Of a stretch of 64,000 nt of DNA, positions 54,541-64,000 are shown one piece after another. Source of the DNA: Clostridiaceae bacterium M8S5 (GTDB lineage Bacteria; Bacillota; Clostridia; Tissierellales; MCWD3); assembly GCA_029227815.1 (NCBI GenBank), contig CP118523.1, forward strand, positions 3,410,001-3,474,000, in the 5' to 3' direction. The position numbers were made by a program, and so were the translations under genes. A model generated the notes under the pieces. The model made no database searches, was not told the DNA's origin, and saw only the letters and a program-made list of their open reading frames with translations. How positions within the stretch are numbered: position 1 is the first letter of the stretch; each line of letters begins with the position of its first letter.

Positions 54541-55592
54541 TATTTTTCACCTGCCTTCTTCAACTGTTTATTGATACGATTCTTTAAGTTTTCAGGCATT
54601 TCTACTTTTGGTGCATCTGGATGAAGAAGCCAAGTTGCTGCATAATGTGTATCGCTCACTTTATACATTGGAGGTTCTTCTTTGAAATCTATTTCCATAG
54701 CATATTTATTTCTAGCTGCAAAAGCATCTCCTTTAGGTGGAAATAGCATATTAGGTGGTGTTCCTGGTATTGCAAATAAATCATCATCATTATCTGTATC
54801 CATGTCTGGCATTGAAGCTAATAATCCCCATGTGTACGGATGCTTTGGATTATAGAATATTTCATCTACTGTTCCTATCTCCACTATTTTACCAGCATAC
54901 ATAACAGCAACTCTATCTGCAACATTAGCAACTACTCCTAAGTCATGTGTGATAAATATTACTGAAAGGTTACGCTCTTTTTGCATATCTCTAATCAATT
55001 CTAATATCTGTGATTGTATAGTAACATCTAGGGCCGTTGTAGGCTCATCACAGATTAGTACCTCAGGGTCACAGGCAAGTGCTATAGCAATAACTATTCT
55101 TTGTCTCATACCTCCAGAAAACTGGAATGGATATTGGTTATATCTTTTTTCTGGCTGTGGTATACCAACAGCTGCCATTAATTCTATTGCTTTCTTTTTT
55201 GCATCACTTTCTTTAACTTTATGCTTTAATCTTAATGTTTCCGTTATCTGTTTACCTATCTTCATTACTGGATCAAGCGAAGACATAGGATCTTGGAATA
55301 TCATTGATAATTCGGATCCTCTTATTTCAGTAAACTGCTTATCGTTATAATTAATTATATCATTACCTTTATAAAGTATTTCTCCACTTTTAACGTTTGC
55401 ATTTTTTGACAATATCCCTATTATTGATTTATTCGTTACAGACTTACCAGATCCTGATTCACCAACAATAGCCAGTGTTTCACCTTTATGCAAACCGAAG
55501 TTAATTCCTCTTACAGCGTGAACTTCTCCCGAAAAAGTGTTGAAAGTTATATATAAATCTTTAACTTCTAATATCTTTTCTTTATTCTTCAT
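54540..55592 (-). CDS. oppD: oligopeptide ABC transporter ATPase, OppD type
   Basis: This 350-residue ATPase has Walker A (GESGSGKSVTNKSI), signature (FSGGMRQRIVIAIAL), Walker B (EVLICDEPTTALD) and the extension HPYTWGLLASMPDMD. ATG 55592 follows GAGG; an in-frame start 16 codons earlier would overlap OppC and lacks a site. Confidence 0.92.
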   Translation of the reverse strand: MKNKEKILEVKDLYITFNTFSGEVHAVRGINFGLHKGETLAIVGESGSGKSVTNKSIIGILSKNANVKSGEILYKGNDIINYNDKQFTEIRGSELSMIFQDPMSSLDPVMKIGKQITETLRLKHKVKESDAKKKAIELMAAVGIPQPEKRYNQYPFQFSGGMRQRIVIAIALACDPEVLICDEPTTALDVTIQSQILELIRDMQKERNLSVIFITHDLGVVANVADRVAVMYAGKIVEIGTVDEIFYNPKHPYTWGLLASMPDMDTDNDDDLFAIPGTPPNMLFPPKGDAFAARNKYAMEIDFKEEPPMYKVSDTHYAATWLLHPDAPKVEMPENLKNRINKQLKKAGEK

Positions 55593-55608
55593 AATAACAA
55601 CCTCACTT

Positions 55609-56721
55609 CTATTGTCCTCTTTGTGTTGGATCAAATGCATCTCTTAAACCATTACCAAATAAGTTAAATGCTATCATTAATATAGATATCAAAATAGCAG
55701 GGTATAGTGTCAAATACGGATATGTTAAAAGCTCTTTCTGTCCTTCCGCAAGCAAAACTCCTATTGATGGCTCTGGTGCTTGTAATCCTAGTCCTAAATA
55801 TGCTAGGAATGATTCTGAAAATATAGCTAATGGTATCGATAATGTAGCTCTAGTAATTATAGGACCTATTGCATTAGGTAAGATATGCCTAAATATCAAT
55901 GTTCTATCCTTTGCTCCCATTGTCCTTGATGCTAGTACATATTCTTGTCTTTTGTATTTATAGAACTGTCCTCTTATGATATAGTTCATTCCAACCCAAC
56001 CTGTTAAAACCATGGCTATAGCAAGTGAGAATATACCAGCGCCCCAGTACATAATAAAGAGTATTATTATGACCAGTTGTGGAATAGATACAAGTATCTC
56101 AACGATTCTTTGCATAATCATATCTGTCCACCCACCGTAATAAGCTGATATAGAACCATAAGTAACACCGATTATTAAATTTATAATTACAGCCAAAAAT
56201 GCAATAAATAATGAAATCCTCGAACCTCTCCAAAGACGTGTCCACTGATCTCTACCTAGATAATCGCTTCCTAGCCAAAAATAAACATCTTCTGCTTTAT
56301 TGAGTTTATACATGTCTATTTTTGCTTTCACCATTTCAATTCCTCTTACCTTATAGGTGTCATAAGTCTTTACAACAGCACCCTTGTAAAATGTATCTAA
56401 CGTATCTTTCCTTACTGGGATAACAGTTGTTCCATCGCATATACCATATTTCTCTAGTATCGGTATTCTTGGCGGCATATATGTCAAATCTATACGTTGC
56501 TCTCTATAAGAGTATTTATTAAATGATGGTCCTATTATAGCCATTAATATAACTATAGCTATAAATATAAACGAGACAATTGCGGCTTTGTTTTTACAGA
56601 AACGAATCATTGCATCTTTAAAAAATCCAATAGGTTTTGTTTCAAAATTTGTATCCTTAATATCTTCTCGCAACTGTACAAAATTAAAATCTTTAGGGTC
56701 TATTTTTATATTCTTATTCAT
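55609..56721 (-). CDS. oppC: oligopeptide ABC transporter permease, OppC type
   Basis: This 370-residue permease has an N-terminal cytoplasmic segment, one helix (AIVSFIFIAIVILMAI), a long external loop and five further helices, with the EAA-type loop YVLASRTMGAKDRTLIFRHILPN. The gene overlaps oppB by one base. Confidence 0.9.
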   Translation of the reverse strand: MNKNIKIDPKDFNFVQLREDIKDTNFETKPIGFFKDAMIRFCKNKAAIVSFIFIAIVILMAIIGPSFNKYSYREQRIDLTYMPPRIPILEKYGICDGTTVIPVRKDTLDTFYKGAVVKTYDTYKVRGIEMVKAKIDMYKLNKAEDVYFWLGSDYLGRDQWTRLWRGSRISLFIAFLAVIINLIIGVTYGSISAYYGGWTDMIMQRIVEILVSIPQLVIIILFIMYWGAGIFSLAIAMVLTGWVGMNYIIRGQFYKYKRQEYVLASRTMGAKDRTLIFRHILPNAIGPIITRATLSIPLAIFSESFLAYLGLGLQAPEPSIGVLLAEGQKELLTYPYLTLYPAILISILMIAFNLFGNGLRDAFDPTQRGQ

Positions 56722-57668
56722 TACTTTCTACCTCCAATACGAATACGAGGATCAATTATACCATATGATAAGTCCACTAGTAATATAGAAGATAAGGAAA
56801 TAAGTGAATAGAAAAACAGTATTCCTATAGTTAATGAATGGTCATGTGCATTTATTGAAGTCACCATTGCTCCACCCATTCCAGGAATCGCGAATATCTT
56901 TTCAACAACAAGTGAACCAAATATAAGTCCTGTAAACATCGGTATTATTATGTTTGCAAGAGGTATAAAAGAATTACGGATAGCATGTCTAACAGTTGCT
57001 TGTACATTTGTAAGTCCTTTTGCTCTAGCTAACAGCATATATTCTGAATTTAGTGCTTCACATAACTCTGCTCTTACATATCTTGTAACTGTGGCTATTC
57101 CTCCAAATGATAGTGCTAATATAGGAAGTATCATAGAATAGAATTTAGCCCAAGATATACCATCACCAATATTTAATGTTAAAGGGAACCATCCCCACTT
57201 GAATGATAAGAAATATTGCATTACCGATGCAAATACGAAACTCGGGACTGAAATAAATAATATAACCCAAAACGATATAAAATGATCAGAAAATCTATTC
57301 TTTCTCAGTGCTGCTATTATACCTAAAATCATCCCTAAAGGTATTATCAGTATTAACGCAAACACATTCAACTGCATCGTTATAGGTAGTTTTAATTTAA
57401 TATATTCAAATACTCCCATTTTAGGTCTTACTTTCATTGATACCCCTGGATCTAACTTAATAAAGTCTTTTATAAAGTATCCATACTGCACAATCAAAGG
57501 GTCGTTTAAATGATATTTGTCTTCCAGTGCTTTTTTTATATCTTCAGGTAATTTGGGGTTATCTATTGGACTCCCCGGCATCATCCTAACTACAAAAAAA
57601 GATAAACTAATAATAATAAATAATGTCAATAATAATGCCACTACTCTTTGTAGTGTATATCTAAGCAT
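56721..57668 (-). CDS. oppB: oligopeptide ABC transporter permease, OppB type
   Basis: This 315-residue permease has six helices and the EAA-type loop YMLLARAKGLTNVQATVRHAIRN. GAGGAG precedes ATG. It follows the solute-binding gene by 170 bases that contain a hairpin. Confidence 0.92.
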   Translation of the reverse strand: MLRYTLQRVVALLLTLFIIISLSFFVVRMMPGSPIDNPKLPEDIKKALEDKYHLNDPLIVQYGYFIKDFIKLDPGVSMKVRPKMGVFEYIKLKLPITMQLNVFALILIIPLGMILGIIAALRKNRFSDHFISFWVILFISVPSFVFASVMQYFLSFKWGWFPLTLNIGDGISWAKFYSMILPILALSFGGIATVTRYVRAELCEALNSEYMLLARAKGLTNVQATVRHAIRNSFIPLANIIIPMFTGLIFGSLVVEKIFAIPGMGGAMVTSINAHDHSLTIGILFFYSLISLSSILLVDLSYGIIDPRIRIGGRK

Positions 57669-57783
57669 AAGCTATTACTCCTCTCAATAGCAAAGTTTTA
57701 AACTATTAAACTATTATACTGTTAAACATGTTACTATAATTTATTTTATATTACGATTTTGTAATTTATTTTCTTCATACTAT

Positions 57784-57813
57784 TAGTGCTTACAGCATGG
57801 ACTGTAAGCACTA
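57784..57813 (-). terminator. intra-operon hairpin between oppA and oppB
   Basis: AGTGCTTACAGTCCATGCTGTAAGCACT forms a 10-bp stem without a long T-run. Such hairpins often let the binding protein be made in excess over the membrane parts. Confidence 0.6.
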
Positions 57814-57838
57814 TTGTTAATTTTTTTATTAATATTTT

Positions 57839-59629
57839 CTAATCTTCTATGCCAGCTTGTAATAATGCAAAACCTATTCCTGGTATATACATTCCATCTT
57901 TTGTTTTTATCTTAATTCTATCAGAATAAATACTTGGCAACTCAAAACCTGCTACTGGTTGAGTTGAATAATCCGAAATCAACATGTTTTCAAGTTCAGC
58001 TAATGCTTCTCTTCTTTCTTTCTTCTTAGTAGCTAAATCACCTGTTAAACATCTATCCAATAACTTGTCAAATTCAGCATTTTTGTAACTGTTAGATTTG
58101 TCAGGAGCATCTGTTTTATATCCTACAAACCATAACCATGGGTTAAATATACTTTCATATGAGAATGAGAAGTTAGTTTGGTAATCTCCTTTTTTAACAT
58201 TCTCGCTTTGTACTTGGAATGGTACAGATCTTAAAGAAATTTCGAATTTATCTTTTCCGAATAAATTCTCATAGTTTTCTTGTAAAAATTCTGCTGTTTT
58301 CTTTAATCTATCATTTTCTTCGTAGTAACTAATCTCTAATTTTATTTTCTTGTTTTTGTTTGCAGCATATGCTTTATCAAATAATTCTTTTGCTAATTTT
58401 TTATCATAAGCTGGATGATTTGCTTCAACTGATTTTCCTTCTGCAGTATTTCTATACATTTCTCCAGTTTCATAATCAGTTATATAAGCTTTTGTTACTA
58501 AGTAATTTACTGATGTTCCTGTTCTAAATATTCCTTTACCTATACTTTCTCTGTCCATACCTACAAATAAAGCTTTTCTGAAATCTTTATTTGCTAATAT
58601 AGGGTTTTCTTTACTCTCAGTATTAATTTCAAATCCAAAAATCGTATATGCTGGACCATATTTTACTCTAGGATCATTTCTATATTTATCAACCTTAGCA
58701 CCACGGATTGCAGATCTGTCAATTTCCCCATTCTCAAACATTCTTAACTCTGTTTCAGCATCTTCAATAACTCTCTCTGTTATTTCGTCTGGAACATAAA
58801 CTTCAGCAAGTGGAGAATCTGGGTTCTTCACATATTTTCTATTCATATCTTGCTTCCACTCAGCTAATTTAAATGGACCTGCAATACATTTAGGAGTCTT
58901 ATCCATATCAATACCATACTTTGTTTCGCTTCTGTCTTCATTCATATTTGCTTCATACATACCTTTGTGTACTGGTGCAGTAACAACATTTCTAAACTGT
59001 GTTATAAAATCAGCGTTAGATATAGGATTTGATAACTCAATTGTAAATGTTAAATCATCAACTTTCTTGATTCCAACTTCTTCCCATTTACATTTGCCTA
59101 AGAAGTATTTTTTACCATTTACTACAGGTATGTTGTCTGTCAAAACAGTAGAGTTTACATTTTTAAGATTTGGATCTATTAGCATCTTATATGAGTAAAC
59201 GTAAGCATCAGCATTAACTGGTGTTCCATCGTCATATTTAAGACCTTCTCTTAACTTAAATGTCCACACTTTACCAGTTTCATCAACTGTAGGTATCTCT
59301 TTACAGTGATTAGGGAATAATTCATAGCCATCACCAGCTTCATTTAATATAATATCAATTGGAGTACCACAGAACCTTTTAGCTGTTGACTGGTTGTCAC
59401 CTAATGTTGTATTATGTGGATTTAGTGTATTAACTTTTCCACCTACTAATCTTAAAACCTTAGGTCCTTTTGCTTCTTCTTTTTCATCTTTTCCTTCTTG
59501 ATTTTGCTCATTTTTCTTGTTGTCGTTTTTTGGCTCATCAACCTTGCCTTTATCACCACAACCTACAAAAAGAGACATCATCATTGCCATAGCTAATACT
59601 ATAACTAGGACTTTTTTAAAATTTTTCAT
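57839..59629 (-). CDS. oppA: peptide-binding lipoprotein, OppA type
   Basis: This 596-residue SBP family 5 protein has a lipobox (SLFVGC), a Lys/Glu/Asn-rich linker, and family segments WTFKLREGLKYDDGTPVNADAYVYSYK (about 125-150) and DFRKALFVGMDRESIGKG. It captures peptides at the outer membrane face for OppBCDF. GGAGGAATAGAGAATA precedes ATG. Confidence 0.93.
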   Translation of the reverse strand: MKNFKKVLVIVLAMAMMMSLFVGCGDKGKVDEPKNDNKKNEQNQEGKDEKEEAKGPKVLRLVGGKVNTLNPHNTTLGDNQSTAKRFCGTPIDIILNEAGDGYELFPNHCKEIPTVDETGKVWTFKLREGLKYDDGTPVNADAYVYSYKMLIDPNLKNVNSTVLTDNIPVVNGKKYFLGKCKWEEVGIKKVDDLTFTIELSNPISNADFITQFRNVVTAPVHKGMYEANMNEDRSETKYGIDMDKTPKCIAGPFKLAEWKQDMNRKYVKNPDSPLAEVYVPDEITERVIEDAETELRMFENGEIDRSAIRGAKVDKYRNDPRVKYGPAYTIFGFEINTESKENPILANKDFRKALFVGMDRESIGKGIFRTGTSVNYLVTKAYITDYETGEMYRNTAEGKSVEANHPAYDKKLAKELFDKAYAANKNKKIKLEISYYEENDRLKKTAEFLQENYENLFGKDKFEISLRSVPFQVQSENVKKGDYQTNFSFSYESIFNPWLWFVGYKTDAPDKSNSYKNAEFDKLLDRCLTGDLATKKKERREALAELENMLISDYSTQPVAGFELPSIYSDRIKIKTKDGMYIPGIGFALLQAGIED

Positions 59630-60020
59630 TATTCTCTATTCCTCCTTATTTATTGATTGTTTCAGCTGTTTGCTGTTATTATACTAGCATATTTTTGTAC
59701 TGTATGTCAATCATATGTATTCTTAACAAATTGTAAACTTTTTTAATAATTAAATCCACATGTTAATATATATGATTTTTTGCTTTAATAATTTAAAATA
59801 TAACTACAATCACATTAATTTTTCTTATATACAGAATATTTTGGATACATAATGACAAAAAGTTAATTTACTAATTTTATTATTTATTGTATAATAAACT
59901 TTGGAGCCTATTTATTTGGCTTTGTTGATTTTTGTTAGTTTTTGGAGAAAAGAACAAATATTTTAGTTTTATTTTTGAGTATATAGTTTTTTAATAAATA
60001 ACCTTATAAAGGAGATTAAA
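59630..60020. other. divergent intergenic region, no gene
   Basis: This AT-rich stretch lies between divergent oppA and the DUF3899 gene and should hold both promoters. I see no ORF, repeat or structured element I can support. Confidence 0.5.
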
Positions 60021-60392
60021 ATGACAAAAATTATTGTAGGCATATTATCTACTATATTTATTACATTATATTTAATTATGTGCAATGAATATGCACTTTT
60101 TTTACGAATATCTAATGCATTTTTTATTTTGGGTATGATTTATTTTTGTATATCGTTTGCTTTTTACGTTAGAAATTTAGGTTTCTTTAAATCTTTTACG
60201 TATTTTTTCTATAAGAGAAAGCAGGTAAAGCTAAGAAATCATAAAGTAATTGACAAGAACGAAAAAATTAAAGAACTACATGAATATTGTACTGAAAAAT
60301 ATAATTACAAATTTGAATATAAATTGTTACTACTAACTTCTATACTACTATTAATTATTTCAGGTATATTTGCTTATATAAGTCATAAATAA
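60021..60392 (+). CDS. DUF3899-like small membrane protein
   Basis: This 123-residue protein has two N-terminal helices (IIVGILSTIFITLYLIM; FFILGMIYFCISFAFYV), a basic loop (YFFYKRKQVKLRNHK) and a C-terminal helix (LLLLTSILLLIISGIFAYI). The layout fits DUF3899, of unknown function. AAAGGAG precedes ATG. Confidence 0.7.
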   Translation: MTKIIVGILSTIFITLYLIMCNEYALFLRISNAFFILGMIYFCISFAFYVRNLGFFKSFTYFFYKRKQVKLRNHKVIDKNEKIKELHEYCTEKYNYKFEYKLLLLTSILLLIISGIFAYISHK

Positions 60393-60401
60393 TTTTATCA
60401 T

Positions 60402-60437
60402 AAAAAAAAGTAAGGGTAAATCCCTTACTTTTTTTAT
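60402..60437. terminator. bidirectional terminator
   Basis: AAAAAAAAGTAAGGG TAAA TCCCTTACTTTTTTT lies between convergent genes, with T-runs on both strands. Confidence 0.88.
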
Positions 60438-61426
60438 GTTTTTCCAAATTTTTGATACAGTTCCTTAGTCTTTTCATTTAATCGTTTGGATAAAGCGCTC
60501 ATCCATGGTGGTTTATCTTTAATATTGACCAACATGGCTTTTCTTATATTAATATACTTATATAGTTTTGAGAATCTTATTATCATACTTGATTTGTTTA
60601 ATAGTTTATCTTCTAAATTACGGATGGACTTATATCCATCTATAAAGTTACCTTTAAAACTTAATAGTTGCTTTTCACTCACTGACTCTGATAACTCTTC
60701 ATAGAAATTTTCTATAAAATTAACTACATCTGTTATATACCAATGATACATCATATCCCCAAAATCTATTACGCTAATTTTATTATTTTTTTCATCATAG
60801 AATAAATTATCTAGTTCGTAATCAAAATGTACTAGTCCATAATTACTTGTATCTTTATCTAATGAGTTAAAAAAATTCTCTAGTATTTGTATTTCTTTAT
60901 TTATATTGCTATCGTTTATATCTTTATCTGTTAGATACTTCTTGATATCGCTAATACAATCTTTATGGGTTTTAATTTTATCTCTTCTCTCATATTTGAC
61001 ACTTAATTCATGTAAATTGGCTAATGTTTTTCCCATTTCAAATAGTATGTCATCAGTTAAAGTTATTTTGTCTAATCTTTTCCCATTAACTCTACTGAAA
61101 ACACTCCCATTATATTTACCCCATTTAGTATCAAGTTCTTCTATTATATTATTATTTTTTGAGTTTATAATATCAGCTACTGGGAAGTTATTTGCTTTTA
61201 AAAATTGTATAAATTCTAACTCTCTTTCTACTAAATCTGAACTAGTTTCTTGACTTGGAAAAAATCTTAATATTCTAATCTCCCCATCCTTGGTAAATGG
61301 ATAGATGGCACTTGATGAGATTCTATATTGATTCATGATTTCCATATTATCTATATCATAATCCCAATTCTTTAGCATAGTTACTGCTAACTCTCTATTA
61401 TCAACTAAATATCTTAAATTCATCAT
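60434..61426 (-). CDS. APH-family phosphotransferase
   Basis: This 330-residue protein has the kinase-like phosphotransferase core: GLVHFDYELDNLFYD (catalytic Asp and Asn) and ISVIDFGDMMYHW (metal-binding Asp of DFG), with an upstream KWGKYNGSVFSRVNGK lobe. Relatives modify aminoglycosides, macrolides or small alcohols. No diagnostic substrate motif is present, but neighbours are resistance-type genes. AAAGGAG lies nine bases before ATG. Confidence 0.8.
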   Translation of the reverse strand: MMNLRYLVDNRELAVTMLKNWDYDIDNMEIMNQYRISSSAIYPFTKDGEIRILRFFPSQETSSDLVERELEFIQFLKANNFPVADIINSKNNNIIEELDTKWGKYNGSVFSRVNGKRLDKITLTDDILFEMGKTLANLHELSVKYERRDKIKTHKDCISDIKKYLTDKDINDSNINKEIQILENFFNSLDKDTSNYGLVHFDYELDNLFYDEKNNKISVIDFGDMMYHWYITDVVNFIENFYEELSESVSEKQLLSFKGNFIDGYKSIRNLEDKLLNKSSMIIRFSKLYKYINIRKAMLVNIKDKPPWMSALSKRLNEKTKELYQKFGKT

Positions 61427-61549
61427 AGGTTTTTTCTCCTTTTAATTTCTATTTTAAATGGATATATTAACCTCTTGTATCATACGACATTTCATGTCAA
61501 TCACCTCTTCGAAAATTATATTTATACTATTTTTTAAGTATATCATTTT

Positions 61550-62755
61550 TTACCTTTTATCTATCGTAATTTTCGTATTTAAGTTAACTATCATTATAAT
61601 TATAAACAATACTACACTCGCAACTATTGCTATTATTTTAAATGCATATATCAAACTATATTGATCTCCTAATTTCCCTATTAGAGGGAATAATAAAATC
61701 ATGAACAAGCTAAAAGCCATACTTTGAAAAGATAGTATTGTCGCTCTTTGCTCGCTAGGTATCAATCTATTTATATAATCACTTATCACAACATATAATA
61801 TAGACTCAACTGCTATGAGACATACGAAGGATATCTCTGTTATCCTGATAATAGTTATACCCCAAAGACTTAATATTCCTAGCAAAGGCATAACTGTCAG
61901 TATTCCTCTAAACCCAAACCTTTTCTCTATTTTATGAGCTTTAGTTGCTGCAAATGCAGCCGTCAATGCAGAAATAGAAAGTATTATACCTATATTCAAC
62001 TCATTTCTACCTAGCCCTTTAAAATAATTTTGTATATAAAAGAATTCTGTTGTTACAAATGTAGAGTATATCTCTGCAGTTATTATCAAAAATGCAATTC
62101 TACTATCACTTTTTATAACTCTTATACTTTTCATAACTTGATCTAAAAATGTTTTGAATCTACTATCGCTCTTTTGTATTTTCCCTATTGTAGGTTCTGT
62201 AAATGTTAATGATTGCAGTAGTGTAATTACTGCAAATGCTAATGCTAGCATGTAAACATAATTATAACTTATTGTCCCTAAATATCCACCAACGACAAGT
62301 GCTATAGAACTAGATGCCTGATAAAATATTTCTTTTTTGCCCGATATCTTCATGTACGTATTTTCTTCGTTTATTTCCTTTAACGAATCATATATCAATG
62401 CATCTCCTGCACCTGATTCCAAGTTATTGCCTATAGCTGTAATAATAAAACTTAGCGCAAAATAATATACATTATTACCAATAAGCATTATAACTACACT
62501 TATCACTCGTGCTACACTTGAAAGAACTCTTGAAGTTTTTCTGCCATAAATATCAGCAATAACTCCTGTTGGTATCTCCATTGTGAAAGATGTAATATGA
62601 TAAATTGACTCCATAATTCCTATCTCCATCAGGTTCAATCCCTTAAATGCTAGATACAGCATCCATATACCACCTGTTAAATTGAAGCTACTTAAAAATG
62701 TATATAAATAATTCTTTTTTACATTATTCTTTAGTTCTCTTGTATTAATCAACAT
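61550..62755 (-). CDS. MFS efflux transporter behind an attenuator
   Basis: This 401-residue MFS protein has about twelve helices, with MEIPTGVIADIYGRKTSRVLS as the loop 2-3 motif, and resembles drug exporters. ATG 62755 follows GGAGGAG; the ATG sixteen codons earlier lies inside the terminator region and is not used. The leader peptide and terminator directly upstream imply induction by a translation-targeting drug. Confidence 0.88.
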   Translation of the reverse strand: MLINTRELKNNVKKNYLYTFLSSFNLTGGIWMLYLAFKGLNLMEIGIMESIYHITSFTMEIPTGVIADIYGRKTSRVLSSVARVISVVIMLIGNNVYYFALSFIITAIGNNLESGAGDALIYDSLKEINEENTYMKISGKKEIFYQASSSIALVVGGYLGTISYNYVYMLALAFAVITLLQSLTFTEPTIGKIQKSDSRFKTFLDQVMKSIRVIKSDSRIAFLIITAEIYSTFVTTEFFYIQNYFKGLGRNELNIGIILSISALTAAFAATKAHKIEKRFGFRGILTVMPLLGILSLWGITIIRITEISFVCLIAVESILYVVISDYINRLIPSEQRATILSFQSMAFSLFMILLFPLIGKLGDQYSLIYAFKIIAIVASVVLFIIIMIVNLNTKITIDKR

Positions 62756-62789
62756 AAATTGTTCTCCTCCATTCCAAAAGAAGACAACT

Positions 62790-62820
62790 AAAAAACCAGG
62801 CAACTTAGATGCCTGGTTTA
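62790..62820 (-). terminator. attenuator terminator upstream of MFS gene
   Basis: AAACCAGGCATCTAAGTTGCCTGGTTTTTTAG on the minus strand is a strong stem plus T-run, 35 bases before the MFS start and after the leader ORF. Confidence 0.85.
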
Positions 62821-62852
62821 GCTATTCTAACTCACTTAATCATTCTATAATA

Positions 62853-62960
62853 TTAAAAATAGACGCACTTCTCCCTTGGTATAAATAAAGTATGAATTAT
62901 TCCACAAAATGCCAGTGGAAGCCTATCTAAAATTATAGAATGTGTGAGTTTTGACTTCAT
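62853..62960 (-). CDS. leader peptide of MFS gene
   Basis: This 35-residue ORF (AAGGAG before ATG) reads MKSKLTHSIILDRLPLAFCG and continues to FIPREKCVYF. The THS-x-x-L start resembles leader peptides of macrolide/lincosamide-type resistance genes. It precedes the attenuator, so ribosome stalling on it would favour readthrough. Confidence 0.65.
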   Translation of the reverse strand: MKSKLTHSIILDRLPLAFCGIIHTLFIPREKCVYF

Positions 62961-63047
62961 TAGTTTATCTCCTTATATATTAACATACACTCTCATTGTA
63001 ACAGTCACTGAATTTTCTGTCAATTAGCTATTTTTTTACAACTCCAT

Positions 63048-64000
63048 TTACTTCAATAAACTATTAATTTCATTTATCTTATCACTAATATCTTTAAATT
63101 CATTCTCTAATAATTCTTTATCCTCATCATTACTATTTTCAAAGCAAAGTTTCCCCTGTATGAATGAACGTTTTATCTGGAGTGTCGCTAATTCTGCTTT
63201 TAGATTTTTGTACTCATGTTTTTTATCATTTTTATTATTTTCTGTTTTATAATTTACATACTCATCGTACGAGCCATCAAATTTGTTGATTTGTTTATCT
63301 TTTATCTCTACTATTTTATTAGCTATTCTCTTTATAAAATATAGATCATGGCTAACAAACAAAATTGTTCCCTTATATTGATGTAATGCTCTCTCTAGAC
63401 ATTCTTTTGAAATTATGTCCATATAATTTGTTATCTCATCTAACACTAATACATTGTTCTTTTTTAACAGTAGTTTTACAAATGCAACACGGCATTTTTC
63501 ACCCATACTTAAATCTTTTATCTTTGTGAACACTTTATCTCTTTTAAATAAGAAGCAAGCTAATACTTTCCTAATTTCACCTTGCTCCATATCATGTACT
63601 CTTACTTCTTCGTATATATTATTGTCTTGGTTTAATAAATCAAGTTCCTGTGAAAAATAACCTATAGAAACACTCGGACTTTTCTTTATATTGCCATTCG
63701 TAGGCTTTAATTCATCTACTAACAACTTTAGAATCGTTGATTTTCCTGATCCATTTTCTCCAATTAAAGCTACCTTTACATTTCTCTCTATATTGATATT
63801 TATATCTTTTAGTACTTCTTTATCTCCAAAGCTCTTGCTCATATTTTCTATTCGAATTACTATTTTGGGTAGAGATGTATTGCCTATAAAATGATTTAAT
63901 CTGTCAAATGCTAAACTAGGATCATCTTCTGGTTTTTCTACTCTGTTTCGTTTTATTTTTTCTAATCTCTTTTGAGCGTTTTTCATTACATTAACATGTT
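63048..64000 (-). CDS. ABC-F ATPase, C-terminal half (cut by window edge)
   Basis: The open frame continues past the right edge, and the visible 317 residues are the linker (MKNAQKRLEKIKRNRVEKPE) and second ATPase domain of an ABC-F protein: Walker A GENGSGKST, signature LSMGEKCRV, Walker B VLVLDEITNYMD (Ile-Thr replaces the usual Pro-Thr) and FVSHD, then a coiled C-terminus. ABC-F proteins of this class protect ribosomes from PLS-type antibiotics. There are no membrane segments. Confidence 0.85.
   Translation of the reverse strand, partial: HVNVMKNAQKRLEKIKRNRVEKPEDDPSLAFDRLNHFIGNTSLPKIVIRIENMSKSFGDKEVLKDININIERNVKVALIGENGSGKSTILKLLVDELKPTNGNIKKSPSVSIGYFSQELDLLNQDNNIYEEVRVHDMEQGEIRKVLACFLFKRDKVFTKIKDLSMGEKCRVAFVKLLLKKNNVLVLDEITNYMDIISKECLERALHQYKGTILFVSHDLYFIKRIANKIVEIKDKQINKFDGSYDEYVNYKTENNKNDKKHEYKNLKAELATLQIKRSFIQGKLCFENSNDEDKELLENEFKDISDKINEINSLLK

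Overview
The window is AT-rich, dense in short operons with strong Shine-Dalgarno sites, and reads as a chromosome segment of an anaerobic Gram-positive Clostridia-type bacterium. Supporting markers are hydG (FeFe-hydrogenase maturation), a YlbF-family protein, an ECF ThiT with a TPP riboswitch, a CLI_3235-type Cys-rich peptide maturation system, and an ABC-F/MFS pair with leader attenuation. I cannot name the species.

Layout. 1-4.4 kb: the end of a membrane protein gene cut by the window edge, ylbF with a YcaO-family gene, a Met/His-rich small protein and two tandem GNAT acetyltransferases. 4.5-8.0 kb: a response regulator, histidine kinase and exported beta-propeller-like protein; a 17-bp box occurs before the first and third genes. 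8.2-13.9 kb: YdcF-like and PH-like membrane proteins, then a ribosomal peptide island with a CLI_3235-type Cys-rich precursor, its ACP-related and TIGR04066-type partners and a radical SAM/SPASM maturase, plus a separate tandem of three roughly 40-residue peptides, one frameshifted. 14.2-25.9 kb: riboswitch-controlled thiT, a two-catalytic-domain chitinase, a lactocepin-like subtilase, an M28 lipoprotein peptidase, a small secreted Cys protein and a B3/B4 protein. 26-29.2 kb: a Zn/Mn-type ABC permease and ATPase, and hydG.

29.5-53.3 kb is the core: a minus-strand hybrid NRPS / trans-AT PKS locus. In transcription order it holds a 10-codon ORF and a hairpin, four GNAT-like proteins, a free ACP, an NRPS (A-PCP-C-A-PCP-partial C, second A predicted for glycine), a trans-acting acyltransferase, two KS-DH-KR-ACP modules, a KS0-ACP-BtrH-like protein, an aminotransferase and a type II thioesterase. 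The BtrH-like end suggests that the chain leaves by transfer to an amine rather than by a classical terminal thioesterase. 53.6-59.6 kb is an oppABCDF peptide uptake operon. 60-64 kb holds a DUF3899 protein and a probable resistance group: an APH-like kinase, an MFS exporter behind a leader peptide and attenuator, and an ABC-F ATPase cut by the window edge.

A structured element of about 145 bp occurs five times, always 3' of a gene, in the same orientation as that gene and next to its terminator. In four cases the terminator hairpin is duplicated on both sides of the element, and a compensatory base change supports a folded RNA.
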